This document shows positions 34,610 through 44,999 of a DNA stretch of 64,000 bases, piece after piece; within the stretch, counting starts at the first letter, position 1; each line of letters begins with the position of its first letter. A program made the translations under genes and the position numbers. Source of the DNA: Bettongia penicillata ogilbyi (Eukaryota > Chordata > Mammalia > Diprotodontia > Potoroidae); assembly GCA_023548195.1 (NCBI GenBank), contig JAJHZJ010000311.1, forward strand, positions 9,803,226 to 9,867,225, given 5' to 3'. The notes below the pieces were generated by a model. It did not search any database and was not told the origin of the DNA. It was given only the letters and a program-made list of their open reading frames with translations.

Positions 34610-34960
34610 ATTGAGGACACAGTCATGATAATTGATATTTACAGTAATATTATAAGGTTTGCAAAGAACTTTTCCTGCATAGTCACATTAGAACTTCACC
34701 AAAATCCAGTGAGGTAGGTACTATTTTTAATTTTTATTTTATTGATGAGGTAATTGAGGCCCTGAGAGTTAATAAAATAACTACCCATGGTTATATAGCT
34801 AATAAACACTATATATATATATATATATCTAGTGTTTATATATATGCACCATATATATATACATATATAATATAGCTAATAAGTTCAGACATAGGATCTG
34901 AAATGAAGCCTTCCTAATCCAAATCTCACACTAAATCGATGACACCATATTGCCTTTCAC
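34610..34960 (-). repeat. THER/MIR-type SINE, minus strand, with AT-rich insertion
   Basis: 'aaggtttgcaaagaactttt', 'ccagtgaggtaggtactatt', 'gatgaggtaattgaggccct' and 'ggttatatagctaataa' are the reverse-complement THER core. The sequence is broken by an AT-rich palindromic block at 34806-34869. Confidence 0.6.
34794..34882. repeat. AT-rich hairpin flanked by a 13-bp direct repeat
   Basis: ATATAGCTAATAA occurs at 34793-34805 and again at 34870-34882. Between them are TA tracts that include a perfect-arm palindrome (AACACT ... AGTGTT). It looks like an insertion of 64 bp with a duplicated target, or a tandem duplication followed by TA expansion. Confidence 0.7.
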
Positions 34961-34964
34961 AGCT

Positions 34965-36365
34965 CTTCTCTTCTACTTATTCATTGTTCTTGCAATGTTT
35001 CTTTAACAAATAACTTGTAGCAGTTGTCAGCATCTTCCTCTACATCTCAGGTCCCATGATTGCTTCAATTATTGCAATAATAGTTATTGGAACAGCTCAA
35101 TTTCCTCCTTATTTCTATGGCCAAGTTAACTTGCTACTGAAGCACCAGTCTCTCAGACAGATAAAATTCATTTGATCCTGTGTTGACCCTGTGAGACATG
35201 GAGGCCCAGAAAGGTAGCATAATTTGTTCCTAATTGTTAGCGGTATTGCTAGAGGTGGATCTGGGTCATGAGACTTTTGTGGAGGGTGGGGCAGCAGGAT
35301 AATTAGGCAGGTATCACAACTGTCTTCAATGATTTGAAGGGCTGTCAAGTAGACTTTTTCTGCTTTGCCTCAATGAGATAATTAGGACCACTGATCTAAT
35401 AGATATACATGTGTAGTCTATCACCATTAAAAGTAAATTGTTCTTGGCTTAAATACAGAGGAGTTGTGTCCTCATGCTGCTTACTTCTTTTGAACATAAA
35501 CTTGAAGCTAAACAATGAAAATATCATGTTTTGTTTTTCAATGACATTTACTTTGATAAGTCCAATATAGAGAAAGGTTGCAGATAATCACTGAAAATTT
35601 AAATTTAATTGTCTTACATTTTTGTCCTCTAATTTTTAAGAAGTAAAATAATGTTCCATTGTAATGGGGGTAATGTGATAAGAAAATCCAAGGAAGCAGC
35701 TGATAAACAGTATGCAAGCAAATATGACAGACAGTTTAAGTGGCAGAAAAACAGAAACACATAGTACAAGGCCCAGATACACAAGTTATAATGCACTGTA
35801 TTTATCATTGGGATTCACAAGTACAGCTCTTGATGACAAGAAAATACTGTTTTTACTTTGTACAAATGTTTGGCTGAAAGCTAATAAATTGAAACAATAT
35901 GTTGAAAGTGTGTATTGAGAGAATGTTAGAAAGAAAAGGTAGAGTTTTTCCCCTAGAAAAAAATCAAATGGTTTTAGTAAATGAAAATTTAAAAAATAAA
36001 CCTTGTCCTTGACTTCAACTGAATGGCTTGCATAAGATTGCTTATAAAATTTCTTAGTATAAAATGCCTCTGTCAATATGACAAAAATTATTTTACTTTT
36101 AATTTTTGTTATAGTTTATATGATTGTTGATAAATCACATGCAAAAGACTTTACTTGGTCCTACTGAATATATTAACACAGCAGAAAGAATAATTGTATA
36201 TATGGTGGAAGATCTTCGTGATCACTGCAAGTAGATGAAGCAGGTACCACGTATCCAACTGTGGCTGATCAGACCAGAATGACTAGACCACAAATAGTCC
36301 ATATAAACATTAGACGACTCTAAGTTTGCCATCTCATGTTTCTTTTGAATTACTGTAATTCTGCT
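34965..36365. other. unassigned non-coding DNA
   Basis: No gene or repeat is recognised in 1.4 kb. Frames are under 100 codons without motif content. Confidence 0.4.
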
Positions 36366-36399
36366 TTGCTCATAAAGTATCTTCTTTGATATGGACATG

Positions 36400-37043
36400 C
36401 TATGCTGGAAGGTCCTGTGACAGCTTCTACTATGTCATGCAATTAATTCCAAAGTTCTTAAAAGAGACCTTCAGAGTATCCTTGTATCACTTTTTCTGAC
36501 TACCATGTGAGCACCTTGCTTGCATAAGTTATCTGTAAAATAGACTTAATTATTTGGCATTCTAAGAATTGGCCAGCCCAACAGAGATGCACTCTCTATA
36601 GTAGAATTTGAATGCTTGGCAATACAGCTTGAGAAAGGACCTCAGTGTCTAGTACCTTATCTTGCCTCATGATCTTCAGAATGTTCACAAGACAATTCAG
36701 ATGGAAGTGATTTTGTTTCCAAATACGGAGCTAGTTCTGGCAATGCACTTGTCAGTCTCATCCTCTATGTGTTCATCTCTGGAAAGTATACTGCCAAAGT
36801 AAGTGAACTTATCCGCAGGATTCAAATTTCTCCATTTGCTATAACTGGTGACTCCACCTATGGATGGCATGGTGCTGGTTGTTGGAGAACCTGTATTTTC
36901 TTGATATTAATTGTCAGGCCAAAATTAGCAGCAGAGGATTGATTCGTACCCTGTTGCATCTCTGCTTTAGAGGTGGACCTTAGACCACAATCATCTGTGA
37001 ACAACACCACCAAAAAAAAACCATGCTGCAACTCTCCCTCCAC
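36400..37043 (-). pseudogene. LINE reverse-transcriptase remnant
   Basis: The open part (37043-36858) reads VVLFTDDCGLRSTSKAEMQQ, then NFGLTINIKKIQVLQQPAP. In the family the active site is FADD; here it is FTDD at 36990-37001, both Asp kept. 'FGLTI..KK' is the following thumb-proximal motif. Farther downstream on the same strand, 'NLNPADKFTYFGSILSRDEH' (about 36830-36770, in another frame) matches the 'DKFTYLGSTLSR' motif. About 600 bp of RT upstream of FTDD is missing compared with intact relatives. It is dead by frameshifts and deletion. Confidence 0.65.
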
Positions 37044-37124
37044 TTCAGCAGCTCTCTGCGCTACACATTACCTTTGTTCCTCTCACATCCTGTCTGTCTC
37101 TTCTTCTTATAATGGCATAGTCTA

Positions 37125-37394
37125 TTAAATGCTAGTGTTTGCTGCCAGGGTGCTTTCATGAAGTGCTTTTGAGTTTAATAAATAGAATATGGTGTTGGTG
37201 ATGAGAAGGTCATGAGATTCAGAAGTCTCCGGTAGTAAGTGACCATCACTCGTTACTGCTTCCAACTCCATTCCTCCTAAGGACTCCCTACCATCAAGGT
37301 CATCTAGAATTAAAAGCTTGTCCTCTTTTAGCATATTGATGATAAGGGTGTCCAGGTCTTCATTGAATTTTTCTTTGACCTCATCGGGGGTCAT
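37125..37394 (-). pseudogene. LINE endonuclease-domain remnant
   Basis: An 89-codon open stretch begins MTPDEVKEKFNEDLDTLI and continues DKLLILDDLDGRESLGG, then DLLITNTIFYLLNSKALHES. In related LINEs the counterparts are 'PDEVKDKFYEDL', 'DKLIVLGDFNARVG' and 'LLLTNTFFRLP', the part of the AP-endonuclease fold holding the D-x-N catalytic residues. Here G-D-F-N-A-R has become D-D-L-D-G-R, so the catalytic Asn is lost. It lies 5' of the RT remnant on the same strand. Frame before and after is broken. Identification as a LINE endonuclease is good; the clade is uncertain. Confidence 0.6.
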
Positions 37395-38029
37395 GTCATG
37401 GTGATCCTGTGGTGCTTTCCTGCAAATAGTAATCCCAGTTTCATGAGCCTCTCATTCATGCTTTTTGGTAGACATACAAGCTTCGTTAACTAGATTAGTT
37501 TTGATTATAAAACTTATGCCTGCTTCACAGCACTCCCACACACTGTGGTCATTCTAGAAAAATGTGTATCAGCTCCAACTTTGGTAAGCTGGCCTTCATT
37601 TGCCAGTCTTATTTCACTCACATCTACCGTTTGGATGTGATACCTGCTGAGTTCTCTTGCAACGGGAGCTTTTCATTTTTTATATCTACTACATTTCATG
37701 ATGTCCAAAGTGTGTGCACATACCATGTACCAATGGTGAGTGAAATAATTTTTGCAGAAGTTTTTGTACTTTTTTTTGGTATTTCAATCATAGGGTGGGA
37801 TTCTCATCTGCAGTGGTAAGGAGGTCAGGGTTGGGTAAAGCAAGCAGTTTTTGGACACTTTTTCTAGCCCTTTCCTCACCTCAAAACGTGAGAAGTGTAG
37901 CCCTTAAAAAACTTCTCAGACACCCAGGGGGCTGCTGAACTTTATTGCTGTTTCCAGTGAGAAGATGATCCTACGTATGTGCAGGGTTGTGACTACAGCT
38001 CCCATTGTATCCCACAGCTGCTATTTCAT

Positions 38030-38555
38030 CACTTGCCCTTTACCACACAACTTTGAATCAGGTAAAAATGGTAAAATAGTGTGGACAACATCTTTTGCTG
38101 TGCAGAGTCATTGGCTTCATTATCTTTTCCAGAGTTATTGAAGTCTGATGGAAAGACAAAGACAAAATGATTGGGATGACTTAGATTGCAGTGGATGACC
38201 TTGGCATCTTTGATATCTAACCAAGATCTAAGTGCTCCGCAGTGCATCTCCTTGGCTAGTGGAACAAATTGTTCTCATCCTCTCATTATACCAGGGCAAG
38301 TCTTCACATGCTTGGAGTAGACAACACTCCCAAGTCCCTGAAGGATTTCAGACCCCTTGGTTTCCCTCAACCTGGTTTAGCTCTTTGGTCAAAACAGTTT
38401 GTAAGGTCACAGCTTCTGGGAGTCGCTGTTGAGAATTGAGTGGGTCAGGTAGAGAACAAAGAAACCCTGAAAAGACCTCAGTAGCCCTCACACCAGAGGT
38501 ACAGGTCTCCCTTGAACAAGCCCTATGTCTCTTAATTTGATTACATATTAGCAAT
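38030..38555 (-). repeat. long marsupial-type SINE, minus strand
   Basis: On the minus strand, 'tcaaagatgccaaggtcatc' and 'cactgcaatctaagtcatcc' parallel 'tggccaaggtcctgcattgc' and 'attctgggccatctcc' of the SINE at 33190. A 5' extension ('gggagacctgtacctctggt', 'gtgaagacttgccctggt') precedes it. The open frame 38247-38029 lies within it and is incidental. Confidence 0.5.
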
Positions 38556-38787
38556 ATGATACTGAAACAGATGTCAAGGAAAATGTTGCTTTAAGGACCT
38601 ATTGATGTCAAGGCCACACCAAGACATGTTTTCAATATAATTAACACATTTTCTAAAATGAAAATGATATGTTGGTGAATGGTATTGGATAATGTTCTGA
38701 AAGAGCCCAATTAACATCAGGATGAAATTCAGGTTTGCAAATACTAGTTTAAACTATGACTCCTTCTGAATTTTGCATGTATTGAAT

Positions 38788-39025
38788 TGTTGTTCAAGTG
38801 TTTCAGTCATGTCGAACTTCATGACCCCATTTGGGTTTTTCTCTGTAAAGATACTGGAGTTGTTTGCCATTTCCTTCTCCAGCTCATTTCACAAATGAGG
38901 AAACTGAGGCAAACAGGGTTAAGTTACCCAGGGTCACACAGCTAATAAGTACCTGAGGCTATATTTGAACTAAGGTTTCTTGACTCTAGGGCCAGCACAT
39001 TATCCACTCTGCCATCCGGCTGCCC
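38788..39025 (-). repeat. tRNA-headed CORE-SINE with RTE-like tail, copy 1
   Basis: The plus-strand reading is the reverse complement of a SINE running tRNA-like head (at 39025), CORE ('cagggttaagttacccaggg', 'caaatgaggaaactgaggca'), then a tail (at 38788). The tail 'gggtcatgaagttcgacatg' resembles the 3' end of the RTE at 55230. Box B appears as 'ttgaac' near 38966. Confidence 0.75.
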
Positions 39026-39029
39026 TGAA

Positions 39030-40055
39030 TTGAATTGAATAATTCACAAAGAAATAAATGTTAATAAATGCATCTATCAAAAAGGGATATTATTTTTGCT
39101 TTTTAATATATCACACATAATTCAAACAAATAATGTATTGAACACTTCACAATTAATCACTATATTGAGAATATGTATGAAGAGCCATATAAAAATTTTC
39201 AAATTGTTACAAAAATTAATAGTCCATTAAATTTAAAGATCTTTTCAAATTTGCAAAACAAAATTAGAGTACAACATAGAATACTTCTTTATTATTATGA
39301 AACATACTATCTTATCCCAAAATCCTTGAAAAGTTATTTTAGCTAAAAGAAGTGATGATAATAATAAGGATACAGCAAATTTCATTTTATAATAAATTTT
39401 TCTACCTTAAATTTATATTCACTGGATTTAAAAATGTTCTGAATAATCTTAATAAATTAATGAATATTCCTCAAATTTGTACTCTGATCCAAAAAAAGAT
39501 AAACTATGAATTAATTTTAGCTATGGGTAATATATTTTAATTAAAAATCACTGCCCTGAAAATTGAATAGAAAAAAATCTAATATATTAATAACTGGAAC
39601 TGTATACAAAAACAATTCTTGTTTCATTTTAGAGTCCAGGCTATTTTAAAGTAATTTTACAGAAATACCTTTTTGTTGTGAATAATATAATGTACTTTGA
39701 CATGCTCCATGTGAAATAGACTGATTAATAGATTTACCTTTTGATACTTTAAAATTAGTGTTTAGACTTGAAAATCTTAGTATAATTTGGCAATGGGTAA
39801 ATGAGAGATCTCTATTACATAATATTTATTTGAAAGAGTCTTCTGTTACTGCTGTTATAAGGTCAAACTATCACTGATTACTTGTCTAAAAAGAATTATG
39901 AGTAGTACCATCATCAATGACACAAAGTTGAGAAACTTTGTGCCACAAAATTAGCCCATTTATCACATTACCAATATTATCATAATGATTACTTTTTTTC
40001 TTAAACATGGGATTTTTTTCTGTATGAGGAATTCCCTCGTGAGAAAACTCTGTCT
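39030..40055. other. unassigned AT-rich DNA
   Basis: About 1 kb of very AT-rich sequence without recognisable repeats or coding potential. Confidence 0.4.
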
Positions 40056-40059
40056 CCCA

Positions 40060-40235
40060 GTTCAGATGGACAGCTGTTATGCAAGGTATAAGTTTAGACA
40101 ATTGCCTTGGTATTAAGAGGTTAAATGATTTGCTCAGAAATCTCCAGATAGCATGTGTGAGATAGAATTTGTACCCATGTCATCCTGATGCTAGGAATAA
40201 TTCTCTAACCAGTCTGTCTTTCTGCTATTATTTTA
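40060..40235 (-). repeat. MIR-like SINE fragment
   Basis: 'aagaggttaaatgatttgct' and 'gagatagaatttgtacccat' match the reverse-complement MIR core weakly. Confidence 0.4.
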
Positions 40236-40318
40236 AGTCATAATTCTATACACTACAAAGTATCTCATCAATACATATGTGTGTGTATTTGCATTTCTTT
40301 TTTTACTTTTAAGACTTT

Positions 40319-40554
40319 TTGTTTAGTCATTTGTGTCCAATTCTTCATGACCCCATTCGGGATTTTCTTGGCAAAGATACTGGAGTGATTTCTCATTTTC
40401 TTGTCTGTCTCATTTTACGGATGAGAAAAATGAGGCCAATGGGGTTATGTGACTTGCTCACAGTCATACAGCTAAGAAGTGTCTGAGGCTAGATTTGAAC
40501 TCAGATCTTCCTGAATCCAGGCAGTGTACTGTATCCACTGCACCACCTACCTGA
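40319..40554 (-). repeat. RTE-tailed CORE-SINE, copy 2
   Basis: Same order as copy 1: tail 'gtccaattcttcatgacccc', linker 'tcttggcaaagatactggag', CORE 'gtgacttgctcacagtcata', box B region 'gatttgaactcagatcttcc', and head 'gtatccactgcaccacctac'. Confidence 0.8.
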
Positions 40555-41276
40555 CTACTATTAAGATTAGCATTAATATTCTAATTAATCTTAATTTTAT
40601 TTGAATATAACAAAGGTTAGTTAGTTCAACTAGGTCATTTTATGAAAATATGTGTTGTGGAAAACTAGAAAAAATTGAAGGGGAATTTCATACATAGTGG
40701 TTGGAAAATGCTGCTCTAAAAACTTAATAATTCATGTAGCTGGACCAGTCTCCTTCTAGTCATTAGTGAGCCAAAATAGCTCTATAACTGTGCTTGAGTT
40801 AAACTTGGTAGCTCAGTCTTTTTTCAGTAATAGAAAAAAATAGTTTACAGGTAAACTCTTAAACTTTAGAAAGTGTTTTTGTCAGAAGAACTCTGTGAAG
40901 TAGGTTAAAAGTTGAACCTGGGTCTCTAAGGATTAAATGAGTTGCCCAGGTGAATACAGCTATGGAAAAGCTGCCAGTTTGGGCCTGCTCTGACATCAAA
41001 TTCTGCCCTCTTTTCATTCAACAATTATGGGGGTGGAGGTGGGGGGGAACAGACAAACAAACCAAAAAAGCCCTTTTTTCTCCAACTTCACCTCAGGCAT
41101 AAAACTATGATTTCTGTTAAGTTCCATTTCAAATAATTGATGTACAGTATTTTTCTTCTTTTTAAGAAATGGAGAAAATTGTATACTGAAAAGTGAAGAA
41201 ATTCTCTTAGGAAACAACTGATAAGTACTTTGTCTTGATGCTGAGTTAAATTCTTTAGTTATAAGACATGCTACTT

Positions 41277-41510
41277 CATGGATTCTTAACCTGAAGTATA
41301 AGGATTGTCTATGCATAAATTTTAAAGGATCTGTGAACCTGGATAGGGAAAAAGTAACATTTTTATTTTCCTTAATATTCAATTGAAATTTAGTATTTCC
41401 TCCAATTATTTGAGAACGTTATTCTGAGAAAAGGTCTACAGATTTCATCAGATTACCAGTGTGGTCCTTGACACAGAAAATAATTAAGAAATCCTGTGCT
41501 ATCAAATTAT
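41277..41510. mobile_element. non-autonomous hAT-like DNA transposon
   Basis: The ends 'ggattcttaacctg' (about 41280) and 'ttaagaaatcct' (about 41485) are inverted copies, characteristic of a hAT-type non-autonomous family. Internal landmarks 'ttaatattcaattgaaattt' and 'cgttattctgagaaaaggtc' recur in decayed form at 46752-46980. Confidence 0.55.
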
Positions 41511-41789
41511 GTCATGAAGAAGAAAATACACACTGGATCAAACTTCATTATCATAGAGATGTTTTAGTAAAAATGTTTATATTCACTTGAATTTGAAAAA
41601 GAAATTTGGATTTCACGTGTGACATTGGTTGATTGTCCTGAAAAAAATACAGATTCAAAATATCACGATAAAATATAGCAATATATTGAGCTCAAATCGG
41701 GATATAATCACACTAAAAAACTAATGGCATAATGCATTTTTTTAATCTCACAAGGAAAACTATGTACTCTGTATATGATTTTATCAAGG

Positions 41790-41995
41790 AAAACTACAAT
41801 CACAATAGCTCACTTTTAAGTGTACATTTATAAAACCTTTCCTTATTTCTCCTTTTAATATGTGATCTAAATACTATTCCCATTTTGCAGATGAGAATAT
41901 TAAATATTAAGAATAACATGTCCATGGTTACACAACTAGTAAACTGTAAAGCCAGGACGTAAACCTAGGTATTTTGACTGTAGGTTTACTGCTTC
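41790..41995 (-). repeat. MIR/THER-like SINE, minus strand
   Basis: 'tcccattttgcagatgagaa', 'tggttacacaactagtaaac' and 'aagccaggacgtaaacctag' follow the reverse-complement MIR core. Confidence 0.6.
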
Positions 41996-42179
41996 TTCCA
42001 CCAGAATATACTTTCAAGGTTTCTAAAAATTGCATCTGTGTTATAAAATTATTGTAGTAGCGTTGGATTTCATTTGTTGAACACTTCTCTTTAGTGTAAT
42101 ACAAAGGAATGTGCTTCCCCACCAAAAGTGCAATATCCCTGGGGAGATTATTAATTTTGCACATTTACAGAATGGGCTG

Positions 42180-42590
42180 AAAAGACTATGAAATCTGAAT
42201 TAATTGTGCATAAAGACCAACCAAGATTAAACAATGTAACTCTACGAATATGGAGAAAAAAGAGTTTGCTATTTAATTATAATGTACTTGATTATATTAT
42301 TTTTTAAGGAATTGGTATAAATGAATCCAGCTATTTCTACTTAGATCATTCTTTAATGAAATCTACCAAAGGGGCCATTTGATTTAAAAAGAAAAAAAAT
42401 GAAATTGCTTTGTAATTCAACTTAGCATTTGCATATCCTACAAGGAAAATACAATTTGACATGAAGATCCTGAGCTTTTCTTGCTTATATGGCAAGAACA
42501 ACCATATCTAAAGTAGTAATTTTTGTGGTTATTGTAGAGTTATTTTTGTCTTAGGGTTACTTTGCAGTTGTAAATATAGCTAGTCCATTG
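42180..42590. other. unassigned AT-rich DNA
   Basis: No repeat or ORF recognised. Confidence 0.4.
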
Positions 42591-42594
42591 TGGC

Positions 42595-42690
42595 ATCTTA
42601 GAATCATAGGATCATAGTCTGAGAGTCCATCTAGTGCCAAATTCTCATTTTGCAGAGGAGGAAAATGAGCTCTTCATTGACAAAAAGTAG
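42595..42690 (-). repeat. MIR-like SINE fragment
   Basis: 'cataggatcatagtctgaga' and 'tctcattttgcagaggagga' match the reverse-complement MIR core. Confidence 0.5.
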
Positions 42691-42699
42691 TGATATAAA

Positions 42700-43475
42700 T
42701 TCCAAATATTTTTATAGCTTTTTGAAAATATATTTGAAAATTATTCAAAGTATAAGTGACTTAGATCCTCAACCTAGTATGATTTTGATTAACTAGAATT
42801 CACAGGAAATGGAATTTGCTTGTTTCTGATTAATTCAGAAACAATTTTTGAATAAAACCATACTCTTTAAGTGCATCAGTTCATTTTCCTGCCTTAGTAA
42901 GTAGAGCAAATTGAAGCTTTGGTCATTCAAGATTTAGCAGTACTTTTGGATCTCTTCTAGACTTCAAAAGATCATGATTTCATTGATATGGATATTTCCT
43001 GCACTGATGTTGCACCTTAACCACTCAACACTTTAGTAGACTATTCCAAGACTTACTGTGGCCCCAAACACATCACCATGTGGCCAAATGTCTAACTATG
43101 AGCCTCTGTTAATTTAGTTAAACTGATCATCAGTGCACAAAGAGATAGACTGTAAGTAGGAATTTGGGGGACTGAGATGTGTTATAAACTATACTTAACG
43201 CAAGAAGCATAAATCCCACCCATAGCAGATTGAGAGTGGGAGGGGGAGAAGAGAATTAGAAATACTAAAATATAGTAGCTTCCTGCTTTACCTAGCTATT
43301 CTTGCCAACTTGGTGCTAAGCTCTGTTGATTTCATGGTGAAGATGCTGTTAGGGCTTTCTAAATTTGACTTCCTGGGAAAAAGCAAAGTCGCCCTACCTT
43401 ACTTATGGTTCTGGACACAAACACTGTCATAGGGCCTGAACTGACTAGGACATGCCAGTGTGCTGCACTCTATTG
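42700..43475. other. unassigned non-coding DNA
   Basis: No repeat family or coding potential recognised. Confidence 0.4.
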
Positions 43476-43480
43476 GTATT

Positions 43481-43722
43481 TGGTTCAGCTGTTTTTCAGT
43501 ACTGTCTGATTCTTTATGAACCCATTTAGAGTTTTCTTGGCAAAGATACCGAAGTTGGTTGCCATTTCTTTCTCCAGAATACTTTAAAGACGAGGAAACT
43601 GAGACAAACAAGGTTAAGTTTCGTGCTCTGGGTCACACAGTTACTAAATGTCTGAGTTCAGATTTAACTCAGGAGGACTCATCTTGCTGATTCCAGATGT
43701 CTACTGTGCTCCCTAGCTGCCT
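43481..43722 (-). repeat. RTE-tailed CORE-SINE, copy 3
   Basis: Tail 'ttctttatgaacccat', linker 'gttttcttggcaaagatacc', CORE 'gaggaaactgagacaaacaa' and 'gctctgggtcacacagttac', then box B 'gagttcagatttaactca' and head 'ctccctagctgcct'. The 70-codon minus-strand frame here is part of the SINE. Confidence 0.8.
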
Positions 43723-44169
43723 CTCTCCACTGGTATAGACTTCCATTACCCAGATATATCATGCTATAATGGGGCTTTGGAGTAGAATATTGGTGCAGGA
43801 TCAGTTTTCGATGATTAACTATCGTGTGTATACACAAATAAAAATGTACATATACGTATATCTATATACATAGATACATTCACGTATTCATATGTGTTAT
43901 AATAATTATTATTTATTATTATTATTGGTTTGTAAAAGGCTCAGATACTGGTCCAAAGATTTAGTTAGGTTATTTGAGAAACAATTGTAATTGTTGCCAT
44001 TTGGTTTTTTCTTTTAAAAGCAAAATGTAGATAATATTCTGGATTATCAAGAGCTCCAACTGGCAAGTTTTACATTTGTCAAGTTTTTCTACTATTTCCA
44101 ATAATATCTATGTTTGATATTATATTTCCTCATGTTTAATATTTTCACTTATAAGGGGTCAATTACTAT

Positions 44170-44370
44170 CATTAGAAACACAAAATTAGATTTTAAAGGT
44201 TCTCAGAGTCCCTCTAGTCCGACCTTCTCATTTTACAACTGACAAAATGAGGCATAGGGAGACTGAACTACTTGTTGAAGGTCTTGCAAGTAGTAACAGG
44301 CAGAAGCAGGATTCAAACCCAGATTTTCTGGTCTCAAAGCATGTTTTGTTACCTGCCTTATGCCTAATCT
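44170..44370 (-). repeat. MIR-like SINE, minus strand
   Basis: 'agagtccctctagtccgacc', 'acaaaatgaggcatagggag' and 'gcaggattcaaacccagatt' are the reverse-complement MIR core and box B. Confidence 0.65.
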
Positions 44371-44439
44371 CAATGCTTTAATTCGCCTACTAAAAGGAGA
44401 CAGGTACCATCATCTAGTGAAATAAGCCTCTGATTTAGG

Positions 44440-44690
44440 GTAAAAAAATCTGCTTCCAAGTTTTAACTCTAAATCAAACATTTACTGAGAGAGAAAGCAT
44501 GTCTTTTTACCTCCCCAGAGAAGTCAGTCTCAAAAATAAATGTGGATACTCATACCTGCTCTATCTTGCTCCACTGGGTTATTATAAGGCTTCAGTGAGA
44601 TGACTTATGTGAAGTGTTTTATAACCCTAAAGCACTATGGAAATGGGAGCTGTTACTATAACTAGAGCTGGATATTTGTGGTACTTTCTT
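44440..44690 (+). repeat. THER-type SINE, plus strand
   Basis: 'gggttattataaggcttcag', 'tgagatgacttatgtgaagt' and 'aaccctaaagcactatggaa' match the 3' half of THER/MIR3-type SINEs. The same tail appears at 55290-55355. Confidence 0.55.
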
Positions 44691-44795
44691 TCAATTTTCA
44701 TTTCTCATTTGTAAGAATCATATCACTGCATTTGATTTAGAAATATGCAAATGTTTGAGTCTTCCTAGGGTGGAGAGAAAGGAGTATATGGGAGA

Positions 44796-44800
<5 letters not shown>

Positions 44801-44891
<91 letters not shown>

Positions 44892-44990
44892 GACAGAGAG
44901 AAAGAGAAAGACAGAGAGACAGAGAGACAGAGACAGACAGAGAGACAGAGACACAGAGAGAAAGAGAAAGACAGAGAGACAGAGACAGAA
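44801..44990. repeat. long AG microsatellite
   Basis: A perfect (AG)n from 44801 to 44886 (43 units) is followed by about 100 bp of degenerate GAGACAGA repeats. The 131-codon minus-strand frame over it (Ser/Leu only) is an artefact. Confidence 0.98.
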
Positions 44991-44999
44991 AATATTCCA

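Larger units (their letters stand above)
36370..37950 (-). mobile_element. eroded APE-type LINE (endonuclease and RT remnants), not L1
   Basis: The minus strand carries two remnant coding blocks in LINE order: an apurinic-endonuclease-like block (37394-37125) and an RT block (37043-36400), with the intervening RT portion deleted. The protein signatures differ from L1 and from the BovB-type RTE at 53257. They resemble the vertebrate LINE group whose RT has 'LFADD.A....AEMQ......A..FGLTI'. I cannot decide between RTE-X-, CR1- and L2-like clades by eye. Confidence 0.6.

Noticed and set aside
34313..34717. 134-codon plus-strand ORF, the longest in the window
   Set aside because: No domain, codon bias or homology recognised. 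Its 3' part overlaps a THER SINE, so it is a chance opening.
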